DNA from: Isoetes taiwanensis
Lineage: Eukaryota; Streptophyta; Lycopodiopsida; Isoetales; Isoetaceae
Direction of reading: 5' to 3'
Assembly (NCBI GenBank): GCA_021234155.1
Contig: JAJEKV010000049.1
Location: 5,387,001 to 5,451,000, forward strand
Length of the DNA: 64,000 bases
Below, piece after piece: positions 35,431 to 46,197 of the stretch (position 1 is its first letter; every line of letters begins with the position of its first letter). Position numbers and translations under genes: made by a program. A model generated the notes under the pieces. It made no database searches. It was not told the origin of the DNA and worked only from the letters and a program-made list of their open reading frames with translations.

Positions 35431-35479
35431 AAAATCAAGACCATGCAATTTCACTGTTTTTCAGACTTCCATTATAAAC

Positions 35480-35700
35480 CATAATGGCCTAGTCTTTCCT
35501 TACAAGTTTTTCCATAATGGCCTAGTGTTTCCATACAAGTTTTTCCTTAGACAATACAAGTTTTTTTATACAAGTTTTTCCTTAGACAATACAAATTTTT
35601 CCATAGTAATACAAAAGTTCTGAAGTACAAGAAATCGAGATCAAAAGTTCAAAAGTGCATTCAAAAGTTCTGAAGTACAAGAGATCGAGATCAATGATCT
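35480..35700 (+). repeat. Short imperfect tandem repeats
   Basis: CATAATGGCCTAGT(C/G)TTTCC, ACAAGTTTTTCC(T/A)TAGACAATACAA and AAAAGT(T/G)C(T/A)..GAAGTACAAGA(A/G)ATCGAGATCAA are each repeated two to three times. Low-complexity array without coding content. Confidence 0.6.
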
Positions 35701-35737
35701 TCATTCCAGAATTCAAAATAAAAAAGGGATCAAGTCT

Positions 35738-38007
35738 TCAACATTTTTTCTTAAGACCTTCGAGCACAGTATTCATATCTTTTAGATCAGCACACTTGAT
35801 GAAGAAGTTGTTGATAGTTCCACCAATAGCTGACTGGGCACCACTATTGATTACAGAAATATCCCTAAACTCAGTTGAAATCGCCTTCCTACCTTCTGGC
35901 CAATATTTAAGAGCCTCATCCAGCAGATCATTAGTAATATCATCGCTTGCGTTATAGTTCTCCTTTCCTAGCATCTTCAAATCGTTTGTTGCCTTCTTCA
36001 CAGCAGTAACCTAATTACTATCCAATTCAGTCAACACTAGAGCAGTATTACACTGATTAGCAGATGCAGGAATAGCACTATCAGCACAAGGAGTACAACC
36101 ACTAACAGGCTTATCAACACGAGGAAGAGGAATATTAACAAGAGAAGCAGATGTATCAGCAGGTATATGAGCAGGATTATCAGATAAAGCAGCCCTCACA
36201 TCACTAACAATCACATTATCATGAGAAGAAACTAGAGCAGACCCTGAAGAAGATGAACCTGGCAGATCACCCATCACTCGTTTCTTCTGCATCTCGTCTT
36301 CAACAACATCAACAAAAATTCTACGACTGCCATCATCATTGAAAGATCTAGCCAAAATGCTCATTGCAGCATTGATTTGTACCTCCCTAGATCTGTCATA
36401 CCTACAACAAAAAATAATTAAATATTACAGAAAATAATTACAGAAAACAAATAAAGAAAAGTACTTACTTTTGGTAAGCATCCAAGGTTTTATGGCCTGT
36501 CACGAGCATTCCAATTTCTGGTGGCACACCAGCAAAAGAAAGACGAGAAACAAGAGATACACGGCCGCTCTTATTTGAAATTTCTGGGACATTGATAAGA
36601 GTACCCATTCCTTTTATCCACCCTCTCACTTTCTTCTCTCCAGCAGACACCCTCTGATACCACACCTGAAATACAGACAACATATTTAGAACATAAATAA
36701 AATTCTTACCGGTCCTCTCTCATTCACAATCGCATTCAGAAAGAAATGTCGAGGTTTATTGTTATCCTTTGGAGGAAGATACAAAATCAGCTTCATGTGT
36801 CCAAATTGGAGGCCGAAAATGTTTATCATCATATTTGGTTTCTGAGTTTTGATAATTCTTGCTGCCTCTTTCCTGATACAATAAATACTCACCATCTCCA
36901 TCACTATCCAAAGTGAAATCAATATCCATCAAACCATGTATCTCTTTAGCACCCCTGGTCCCAAATCTAGTACCAATATAAAAGCATAATCTCCTCTTTA
37001 CCCCCCTAGCATGACTGATCGAATGGCCCAGGTCACTCAAAAGGTCTTGCTCGACCTGAAAACTGATCTCAGGTGCCTTCTTATGCTTGACACCTACACC
37101 AAGCATCCTGGATCTTGTAGCAGCACCAACAAAAGCAAAGGTTGCTTCCTCATACAAATCACTATGTAGAATATTAGTTTTTGGCTCAGCAATTCCAGTC
37201 TGGCCAGCTCTCCTTTCTTGCTTCTTCCTCAAAATTCGGCCTATGGCTCTATAAAGACAGTTCAAGCTAAAAACAGAAAAATAAGTCCTTACAAACCTAT
37301 AATAGACTATAAAACAACGGTATTGAGAGACACAGAACCTGCCAGTAGGATAAAGCTTGTTATCAACTTTCTTGGCCTGCAACATGGATCTAACAAGCAT
37401 AAAATTCAAATCTCGAGGAGGAATATCTTCAATAAGAACAGATCTCTCCAAATAATTCAGATAACTCGCTGGAAGGTCACCAGAATTTGCAAGGCACTGC
37501 TTCTTGGTAAAATCCCTCCAAGAATCAAACCTCTTTCTAGCCCACTGACTAACTTTTGAAGATCCATTACGGCCACCATTTTCTGCCTCCTTAAATAGGT
37601 CAAAATCCAGAGATAAGAAGTCCTCCTTCTCATCTGCAACATTACTAACACTATACCACTTCTCAGATTGAACTTTAGAAAGAAAGGTTTATAACTCAGG
37701 CTCATCTTCAGATCTGACAGTAGCAGCAAGAGTAAACGAATTATCTTGCTCATAATTCTTCAACTCGTCAGTAGACATTTCTTGAGTAATATCAAGATCA
37801 AATGTCAGGTCATCACTCTCAACATCCTCCATAATACTACAAGAAAAACTTAAGCAATGTTTAGAAGCCAACACCAGAATCAAAAGCACGATAGACGCCA
37901 TGATCAAGCACTTAATAAACCTCTCCACGGAAACCTGCAAGAGAAAGACAGAATAGTGTTAGAATCTTGCAAAAATAATCTAATATTACAACATGCATGC
38001 TTACCAT
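35738..38007 (-). pseudogene. Crypton-like (DUF3504-type) tyrosine recombinase gene, five exons, probably decayed
   Basis: Exons read from 38,007: ATG/GTAAGC at 38,005/38,004; then 37,934-37,339; 37,266-36,710; 36,665-36,469; 36,401 onward. Introns are 70, 72, 44 and 67 bases. The acidic N-terminus (MEDVESDDLTFDLDITQEMS) is followed by a core-binding region: VSQWARKRFDSWRDF, IEDIPPRDLNFMLVR and KKVDNKLYPTG/SLNCLYRA. The catalytic part has GYxxxFRxxE-type RFGTRGAKEIHGL, EYLLYQERGSKN, FFLNAIVNERG, VWYQRV, NKSGRVSLVSRLSFAGVPPE, LVTGHKTLDAYQ and KYDRS. This is the order seen in animal ZMYM, KCTD1 and KIAA1958-type domains derived from Crypton YR transposons. The expected NHS is NKS, so the catalytic His appears lost. 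In-frame stops occur at 37,691-37,689 (TAA) and 36,013-36,011 (TAG, after which the frame stays open to 35,738), and a frame change is needed near 36,770. An intact relative would be a DNA transposase or a domesticated DNA-binding protein. Confidence 0.72.
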
Positions 38008-38009
38008 TT

Positions 38010-39300
38010 TGAAGATCCGCGCGTCCAAACACTTGTTAAAAATGCTAAACAAGCAAAAAGCAAGTTAAAACTTGCATGCAACAACTTTTATCAAGAACAT
38101 GCAAGAAAACCTCTCTACAGATGCCAAACTTCGTAATGAAGCAGCAGCAGAAGATTAAAACGCATCGCCTGACCAACAAGCGCCATAACCGGAGATCCAA
38201 AAATAAAAAACCTCTCAAGAAACTTCGCCAAACTTCCCTGAATTCTGTCAGCGAGTAGCAAGAGCAGATTCAAGGCCAGCGCCGACCAAAAAGACAACGG
38301 GCGCCATAGCTGAAGTTAGCAGAACACAGACGCCATCGCTGGACTTCGACGACAATGGGAAAAAGGGTTTGCTGACATGAAAAATGAACCTTTTAGACCT
38401 CCGTCACGTCACCGCACACGTGGCGGATGAAATTGCATGGTCTGGACCCTTACGTTGGGTAATGGCTGAGAGTGGCCCATTTCGGGTTATAATGGCCTGG
38501 CAGCGGGCCAGGTCACGACGGCACGGCGGCCCTCGGTCATTATTCCCTTCAAAATACCAAAGCCTGGACTTGGCCAGAGCATTCTGCCATTGATTCGGCC
38601 CTTTGTGATATCCATTTGCTTGACAGGGCTTCCAGATTTAGCACAGATGTATGGATGTAGCAAGACTTCCAGATTTCGCACAGATGTAGCACGACTTTTA
38701 AATCCATCCATATAGCTATGGCGCAGGAGAAACAGGGGCAGCTGCTGTAGCAGCATACACATGACAACATTTAGGATGTTACAGCCATAACATACCACTA
38801 ATTTCATAACAACCAGGTGGTAAGCTTGTTTAGTCAGTAATTTTGTTTAGAGGCTAGTGCATCTAATGTCTAGGAGCAATTGCAATAGTGTTAATGAACT
38901 AATGCCATTGTGAGTGAAATTCACTTGTTGTTGGTGAGGTCGATTGTAATCCTTATTTTGGTAATGTTCTAGTTGGGCATGAATTTTATTTCTAATATAT
39001 ATTCTAGCAGATATTATTAATATGTCATCGTCGTTATCAACTCATATATAATTCAGTTTCATTTTCTGTTTGAAGGTATTTGTTTGCTGCTATTTTGTTT
39101 GAAGCTATTTGGTGGTGACACGTGTCTACAAGCAATAATAGAACCTAATAAATGCAGTGACATCATGCTGGATTTGGTCTCAAACTTCTCATCCCAGTGC
39201 TGTTTCGTGCTCTGCCGGTGCGGACCTCAGCAACCTTAAGCTATTGAATTCGTCCTCTAATTAATTTATTTGCTTTCTTCCTCAACCATTAACCTTCTAA
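38010..39300. other. Intergenic, no supported gene
   Basis: Upstream flank of the Crypton-like gene. A CGTCACGTCACCGCACACGTGG patch at 38.40-38.42 kb contains G-box-like motifs. I looked for terminal inverted repeats matching the downstream side of the recombinase gene and did not see any, which fits Cryptons (they lack them) but proves nothing. Confidence 0.4.
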
Positions 39301-40361
39301 TTTGTTGAGCAACATGTGCCTCAGTCCAATTTTCCAAATATCAGCAACAAATCTGCAATTGATGGGCTGCTCGGCCAAGCAGGGCCAACCCAGCATGGGA
39401 ACGCCTGCAATCCGCAATGCGTTAGAAATCCTTCCACGCAAGGGTGCTGCAGCACCTCAATCTGCGGTGCCCAATTAATTACAAGACCCCTGTCTTTGAT
39501 CTTCCTCATAAATTCATCTAGCAGTTTTTTACACGATCCAGCGATCAGATTGGTTCTGCAGACCCATAAAAATGGTTGTTTGCTTAACGTATGCAAGCTG
39601 CAAAACTTGCTCCTCTTCTAAATTTGCCAGGCTTAATTACTATCAGAAGATCCGAAATGCCTAGCCACCTTTGTTGTCGCACAAATTGTTAGGGCAGAGC
39701 AAGATTTTAGAGTTCTTTTGCAGCCCAACAGCACAGATTTGGCCGCCTTAGATGTGCGGCCTAGGTTGCTCACAGTTTGGCAACGAGTCTTACGAGTTTG
39801 GTGCCTGCCTGCCATCATCATTCCACGTCCACGGCCCACAGCCCACGATCCACGGCCCAGGTTCACGGTCCACGCCCCTGTTTGATAAGCTCCGGCAGCT
39901 GCCAATCGAAGCAAGCATTAGTAGCATTAGATGTCAGAACAACTACGGTTGAAATCCCAATTTCTCTTCACATCTTAAAGGCCAGACAGAAAGGAAGGCG
40001 TAAAAAATAATGCAAGAAACGGGGGATTTTTTATTCAAAAGCTTGGGCAGAAGATTCTCCAGATCCGGCTCCATCTGATCGAAAGCATCTGGCGATCCTT
40101 TCGGAATTATGGAAGGAATCATCTCAGGGATGAGGGGGAGCTGGCTTGGAAGATATTCAAAATGGAGACCAGAAGGGGCTTTTTCCATATCAAGAAGATT
40201 ATGATGGGTTTCATCAGTTACAAACGTGATTTTCAAGCCAGAAGCGACAAGTCTGTGCGCTAAGTTAGGTGCAATATAGGTTTGATATGGCCGTGAGCAG
40301 GGAAGGGAAGAACTACTGCATGAAACTGAGAGGACTCCATAGCTTCGTCGCCGGCGGGCAT
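39300..40361 (-). pseudogene. UDP-glycosyltransferase (GT1 family) pseudogene
   Basis: Start codon at 40,361-40,359 (MPAGDEAMESSQ), then VVLPFPAHGHIKPILHL, the usual N-terminal PxPxQGHxxPxLxLA. A frame change leads to AHRLVASGLKITFVTDETHH and an acceptor-domain stretch to about 39,950. The C-terminal part (39,640-39,320) reads LEEEQVLQLAY, LSKQPFLWVCRT, then the PSPG nucleotide-sugar box WAPQIEVLQHPCVEGFLTHC, then a corrupted GVPMxxWP region. Plant UGTs glycosylate hormones and secondary metabolites in the cytosol. Between 39.95 and 39.65 kb the middle of the enzyme is missing or replaced by GC-rich repeats (CCACGGCCCA variants). The catalytic His of PAHGH is present. Frameshifts and the roughly 200-residue gap mark a pseudogene. 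Confidence 0.85.
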
Positions 40362-40369
40362 TGTATTTG

Positions 40370-42500
40370 ATTTGTCCAGCGCAAGGCTATAAACCCTTAA
40401 TTCATCAAAACAGACATGAATTATTTGTCTCTTAAGAGGGAAAATCAGTGCATTAAGCTAATATATATATTTAGCTAATATAGGCCTAGCCCATATTATT
40501 CTAGAAGCATCTAACTCTACCCATGTATCAATACATGAGTCAAACCATGAGTTAGTGCATGAGCTAGCTCATAAGTCAATTATTCTTAAAGCAAAATATG
40601 TGTGCACTTTAGAGCGAATTCTAATAAGGTGATGTCGCACTATGGGTTGCCCTCTACAAATCAGCACTTCAATTCTCCTACATAGAAATTCTCCTACATA
40701 TGAATATATGCATGTACAAAGGCCTCCAAAATTTGAGAAAACTAACCATCATTTGGGTACCACCGTTCAATATTTTAAAGAGTTCGCATATGTATGGGTG
40801 CTAATACAATCTATGTATTTGATTTATCGAAATACTTTGTCTGTGGTTGTCATGATCAAAATATGCTTTGAGTTCCCAATAAATTTGTCTTTAACAACTA
40901 GAAGTTTTCACGGGAAGCCTTAATCAAAGACCTGGAGAGCACTGAAATTTTAAAGATCTAAGCGAAGTTTCAATGTCTAAATCCAAAATTCAATTGTGAG
41001 GAAGCACCAGCCTTGACGTACGAACACTGAACACAAGGCAACAAAATGCAGGTTCAAATTCTGCATGTTCTAGCATGTATAGACAAGTTGGAGAAGAGAA
41101 ACGTTCGCGGCGGCCTTGGCCGCCGCGATAAGTTTCTTGTTATTATAATTAGGATGTCTTAAACATATATTGAAAGGCAACATTCCATTACATTAGTGAG
41201 CATAACAAGAGAGAAGTTGTTGCAATTATGATGCATATGAGAGGGATCTTTAGGTAAAATTTTCATATAATAAAAATGGTCGCCACTTATTTTTAGAACA
41301 TATGTTATTCAATCTGCATGTATCATTTAAGGTCACATTAATATTTGACAATCATTATCGAAGCGTTCATTCTTTATAGCAAGCCAAAAGACTGCGAGGA
41401 GGAGGAGGAGGAGGAGGAGGAGGGGGGCATCCTACAATATTTCAAGATTTCATACTTAAAATGTACATGAGGAGGAGGAGGAGGAGAAGGAATGCATCCT
41501 ACAATATTTTAATATTTCATATTTAGAATGTACATGACATCCAGCAAACCCTTCACCTTGCACTCTTTAACTTGGAGCATCAAGATCACCTTGCACTCTT
41601 TAACTTGGAGCCCAAATAATGGCAGCAAATTACTTTTTTTCATATATACACATTGATTAGAGAAATAAGGACGTCTTTATTTTAACTTCCTTTGATATAC
41701 ATGCCTCAAGAACAACTGCAGAATGCAACCTCACACCATATGCATAGCAATATTATGTCTGAGTCAAGCATAAAACTGAAAGGTAAGATATATATGCAAA
41801 CTAATCTGCACGCATTCAAATACATGAATACATGAGCATGATCCTATGTAGATCCTAAATATTCCATCCTTGAACACCAGCAATAATGATGCATCTACAT
41901 AAGCAGAAAGTGTGCATGCGCATTTCCACGTTACATAAAAACTCCATTTCTTTGAACATGACGTCTTTGGATAGACTGTCTCCTTTTGAATGGATAAGAA
42001 GTGATGACTCTATCACAACATATAGTTGCAATTGACCCACTAAACAATATATGGAAAGACTAGAAAGATTTTCTTGAGCCATCCGACAAGCTCAGAACAG
42101 TATTGTGAGCATGTGACTCATATTTGGTACCAATCACTAAAAGGTGCTTCTTTCTTTTTGCGGGATATATCCCCCATCTATTTCTTGGTGTAATACAATG
42201 CCAGTTTTCCAATATAATTGTTCTCGTCGTTCACTAGGGATGATCTATTAAGATTGCCAATAAGGGAATAGATTCTTTGGCATTCAGATACAAATGTTGG
42301 GGTGTAAACAAATGCAACTCGAATGCCCAGCACCAGCACCCTCCACCTATTATCCCATTAAGGATTAAGAAGAGGATACTTTTCAAAAGGCAGGAAGAGG
42401 GTACTTTTTTTACAGAATCAAGTAGTTCCATCATTGGACTGCTTGTCTCATCCAATTGAAGACACTATTTTCCAACTTGATATCTCACTTGCATGGTTGC
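40370..42500. other. Intergenic with a (GGA)n microsatellite
   Basis: No gene recognised. It contains a near-palindrome CGGCGGCCTTGGCCGCCG at 41,110-41,127, a (GAG)n run at about 41,397-41,422 echoed by a shorter one at about 41,471-41,489, and a duplicated CTTGCACTCTTTAACTTGGAGC at 41.56 and 41.59 kb. Ends at the 5' LTR of the chromovirus. Confidence 0.5.
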
Positions 42501-44065
42501 TGTGACGCGTTCAAGTATTTATACTCACGATAATGATAAATATATTGACACGTCACCCGGTATAGATACACCACTATGGGGCATGTTGACCTAGGGGGTT
42601 GGCCACAATGGATTTAATTAGCTATGCTAACTTAATTATAAAGGATAACTACCTAAATACTTGCTATTAAGACACCTAATGGTGGGAAGGCGCCATTTGG
42701 CATAACCTGGGTGGCTAGCATGGGGGTTTCTAAACCAAGCCACCAAGTGACCGCGCCACCCCCATCTCACCCCAATTTCGACCCAACCAAAGCACCAGAA
42801 GCTAAGCCTAAGCCAGGGGCCCAATTTGTTGAACCTCCCCAATCGCCAAGACACCCTTACCGTTGCCGCGCCACCCCAAGATAAAGACTATGGAGGCACC
42901 CTTGACAACGGCTCTAGCCGAAACACTGGTCAGTGGTAGTTCATTTGCAATTTGTAGAATAATACTTTGGTGTTCTTGTCTGACTAGCTTTGGTTCAGAT
43001 TAACCCTTCTTTGGTAACTAGGAATATTGTTCAATTATGAATGGTGTTCTGTTATGGAATGGTCGATGTCTCTATGAGTTAGTTCAGTAATTTCCAGTAA
43101 ACAGGGGTTAAAAGGGGGGTAGAGGCCTCTGAGCTCAAGTATAGAATGCTCCTAGTACTTCCTTAAATGCCCTACTAGATTAGGCCAGGCACAAGAGCCC
43201 ACCGGGTCATAGGCTATGGTCCAGCTTAGCACCGCACAAGGGACGCATGGTGAAGTAGGGGGTGGGGTCTTGCACGAGCATAAAAGGCTCTGAGACTCCT
43301 ACAATGGGCTAGGCCTGATAGCCTGGGCCACGCGGGAGGGCCTGCATGGGTCCGACACTCCCCGGGTGTAGTGGTGTGACCCGTGATGGGGCACCATGCA
43401 CTTTGAGTAGAATTAGGGTGAGTAAGCCTGCACGGATGCGGGGGTCAGCTGATGCGGCACGATTCTCTAGCTCACCCACGACACCATTGTGATCCCGGAA
43501 GGGGACGCCCCCACCTGGCCTCATCGGACAGTGTCATGAACCAAGGTGATCCCTAGAGTCTACGTCTCCTGGAAGGCTATAGCCAAGCCATAGCGTGACT
43601 CCTCGACCCATCCGCAAAGTGTGTACAGGAGGGGCGGATGGAGTGGACAACCCTAGCCGATGTTCTATGCCAACCAACGCCATGCCAAGATTCGGTCTGC
43701 CGATCTCCTGAGACCCAGCAGTCAGTCGCTCCCCCACTAGAGTCTGAGCTGGGGTGGAACCTCGGTTTTGGGTGTTTTCTTAGTCTTAGATGCGTATTCT
43801 TGCCGCTGGTATTTGATGGATGTGCCACCCTTCGAGGTGGTTATTTATATGTGATTTGCGCCGTGTGCTAACCCTTGTATTCATGCTTCCGCGACGAGGC
43901 TTCATCGGCGTGGTTTAATGACCCCTCCGCGGTCCTTTCACCGGCCGCCTCTAATAGACGCCCCGGGTTAGATGGAGGGCCTCGCCCCCGGCGCCGATGG
44001 TCGCCATGGGAGGGGAAAGTCCCCGCATGTATACCTGGGGTCGATATATATGTGGAGGCGCCACA
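42501..44065 (+). repeat. 5' LTR of the chromovirus
   Basis: Starts TGTGACGCG and ends GCCACA, about 1,565 bases. A TATA-like TTATTTATAT lies at 43,841-43,850, so U3 would be about 1.37 kb and R-U5 about 0.2 kb. It aligns throughout with 53,747-55,352. Confidence 0.92.
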
Positions 44066-44067
44066 GT

Positions 44068-44080
44068 TGGTATCAGAGCC
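44068..44080 (+). other. Primer-binding site, initiator tRNA-Met
   Basis: TGGTATCAGAGCC, two bases after the LTR. This is the complement of the plant initiator tRNA-Met 3' end and is used to prime minus-strand synthesis. Confidence 0.92.
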
Positions 44081-44740
44081 GCGGATTTGGTGCTCAAATC
44101 ATAGCATCGGCCAAACACTAACGCCAGTGCGGTAGTTAGGAAGAGGCTAAGTTGATGTGTTGTCAGTCCTCTTTGATGTTTGGTTACGGTGTTAGGTTAA
44201 ATTAAGAAGTTATAGTTTTAAAGAAGATAGGGCTACCCGAGGGCCCAAGATTGGAGGAGTTGTAAATGTCGATGGGTAGCTCGATGATCGGAGGAAGTGG
44301 TTCCATTGGATCGGGCACTCAAATTACCCTAGAATAGTCGTCTCCTTAAAAAACGGTCAAGGGTGCCCGAAAACCAATCCGGCGCCAAGCTTGCTTTTTC
44401 GACGACCCTCGGTCGAGGTGGAGCACGATAATGCAGCCGGCGCCCAATCAGTATCGCCGCTGTGATTTTCGCCATATAATTAATTAATAATAATGAAATT
44501 AAAAGTTAATAAGGAAAATTTTAAAATTTCAAAAGTTAATTGGCCGTTCAAATTTCTTTTACTTGTTTTATTTCGCCTTGTCTTCAGCGCCTTCGACCGC
44601 CAGAGCCGACGGCCGCCATCGCCACCAGACCTGATCCTCCTCTTCCACCCTTGTGCCTTGCGAACCCTAGCGCCCTCTTTGCCGCCTCTTTCGCCACAAG
44701 CGCCTCACTGCCCGACTTCGTAGACTTTAGTACCACAGTT
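44081..44740. other. Element leader between primer site and first extra ORF
   Basis: No conserved protein. It contains an AT-rich stretch (ATTAATTAATAATAATG at 44.48 kb) followed by a pyrimidine- and GC-rich region (44.58-44.70 kb) that would read as a Pro/Arg-rich peptide. It could be an untranslated leader. Confidence 0.5.
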
Positions 44741-45987
44741 ATGGCCAATACCCAGAGTACCATAGACCCAAAGACCTTAAGCATAGTGCAGATCTATGCC
44801 TTGATTGCCCGGCACATGGCTACCGACCCGGCCTTCATCGACATCCTTCTGGATGAGTTGGTGAACCGGTTCGAGAATAATGATAGGATTCCCTATCCTA
44901 TCTATCACTTCTGAGCCATTCCCCGATCCTACTGAATCTTCGCCAGCTCTCCTACACCATTGTCGAGCAGCATGACATGGTCATGATGCTGATTAAGTTC
45001 TATCCTCCTAAACAAGAGGGGCATACCGAGGAGGAGGACATCAGGGCAGAAGCCGATCGTATCAGAGGCTTGGCCAAGGAAGATGACCATCGGGAGATTG
45101 AGCGGGCAGATACGGCGGCTAGGGAAAGAGAGTACAGGTATCTCGGGGATGGCTTTGCCATCATAGATGGCAGGGCAATTGAGGTTCCCCCATATGAATG
45201 GCATGAGGCTTCCCAGAGCTTCATGTGGGAAGCCCCAATCCCTGATATCAGCCTGGATTACCTAACAACGATCCAGATTGATATGGGCCCGCTGGCCTCC
45301 CCCGGTACCATATGTCAACTTCTTCACGAGCGCTTGACCAACATTTTGCTCAGATTCAAGAAGATCTTAGGAGAGTCCGGGAGGAACGGAAGAAGCTTGA
45401 ACAGGAGGAGAGGGATCGGCAGGACCAGCTGAACCCGCAGGACGGAGGGGCAACTGGGAGTGGGTCGGGTCCAACCCCGACAGAACATGTGACCATTAAG
45501 CACCGGAAGAAGGGGTTAGCCCGAAAGGCCGGCAGTCAGTATAAAGACAAACTAAGGACTGTCGGAGCCTTTGGTAAGAAGGCAAGCTCCGATCGGAGGC
45601 AGCAGCGAGTGGATAGCTCCCGACCAGCTGTAGGGGCTAAGACGGTGCCAGCACCGAAGGGGCCGCCTACAAAACCCGCCTCACAAAGGAAGCCCCATCG
45701 GTACCGACCCGGTACCGTGGCCTTGCGGGAAATCCGCAAGTTCCAGAAGTCCACACAGCCCCCGACACTAAGTCGCCCTTCCAGAGGTTGGTCCCGAGAT
45801 TGCATGGAGTTTAAGACCGACCTCCCGCTTCCGCACCTTTGCCATTTTGGCACTTCAGGAGGCTGCGGAGGCTTACCTCGTGGCACTTTTTGGTGACGCC
45901 AATCTTTGCGCGATCCACGCAAAGAGGGTAACCATAATGCCTAAGGATTTAGCCCTCGCCCGCAGGATTCGGGGGGAGCATCCTTAG
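44741..45987 (+). CDS. Extra ORF A: unknown N-terminal domain, coiled coil and basic tail ending in a histone H3 fold (frameshifted)
   Basis: Translation starts [13 protein letters not shown] at 44,741. A frame change near 44,905 continues through [18 protein letters not shown] and an acidic stretch ([15 protein letters not shown]) to about 45,300. A second change leads to [14 protein letters not shown] at 45,312, with a heptad-like coiled coil ([20 protein letters not shown]). A Lys/Arg/Pro-rich tail ([26 protein letters not shown]) follows, then the H3 core: [20 protein letters not shown] at 45,687-45,746, FQRLV, EIA and MEFKTDL in three frames (45,778-45,822), then from 45,829 in one frame [40 protein letters not shown] and IRGEHP, stop at 45,985-45,987. 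All histone-fold helices are recognisable; canonical H3 has the same blocks ([34 protein letters not shown]). The canonical ARTKQTARKS tail is absent. Loop 1 shows no clear CENH3-type insertion, so it looks nearer to ordinary H3. Whether the product enters nucleosomes is inference. Confidence 0.85.
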
Positions 45988-46197
45988 CATATTTTTGCTG
46001 GGCTCCACATTGTAAATATTTTTTTTGGTATTTAATAAAAACTTTTTATTTGTATTAAAAAAAAACTTATTTATTTAGTATTAAAAATGGGAAAAAAATG
46101 CTGACGTCAGCCTAAATAAAAGGAGTTAAAAGGACTTTAAAAAGTTCATTTCAATTGTTAGGATTGTTTCTCTTCCTCTCACCTCCCTTTCAGCGCC
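45988..46197 (+). promoter_or_regulatory. AT-rich spacer with CRE/bZIP palindrome, promoter-like or intron-like
   Basis: After the H3 stop comes TTGTAAATATTTTTTTTGG and TTTAATAAAAAC (a possible polyadenylation region). Next is CTGACGTCAG at 46,101-46,110 (a full bZIP palindrome), CTAAATAAAAGG (TATA-like), a pyrimidine-rich leader, and CCTCCCTTTCAG just before ATG at 46,198. This suggests ORF B has its own promoter. Alternatively the TTTCAG is a splice acceptor and the spacer an intron. Sequence alone does not decide. Confidence 0.4.

Noticed and set aside
38115-38807. Several 60-106-codon frames upstream of the recombinase gene
   Set aside because: Overlapping on both strands, with no motif and no splice support.
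45687-45987. Interpretation of the histone-like domain as CENH3
   Set aside because: The divergent tail suggests it, but the loop-1 region (FKTDL..F) shows no clear insertion and the C-terminal blocks ([22 protein letters not shown]) are those of ordinary H3. A phylogeny would be needed.
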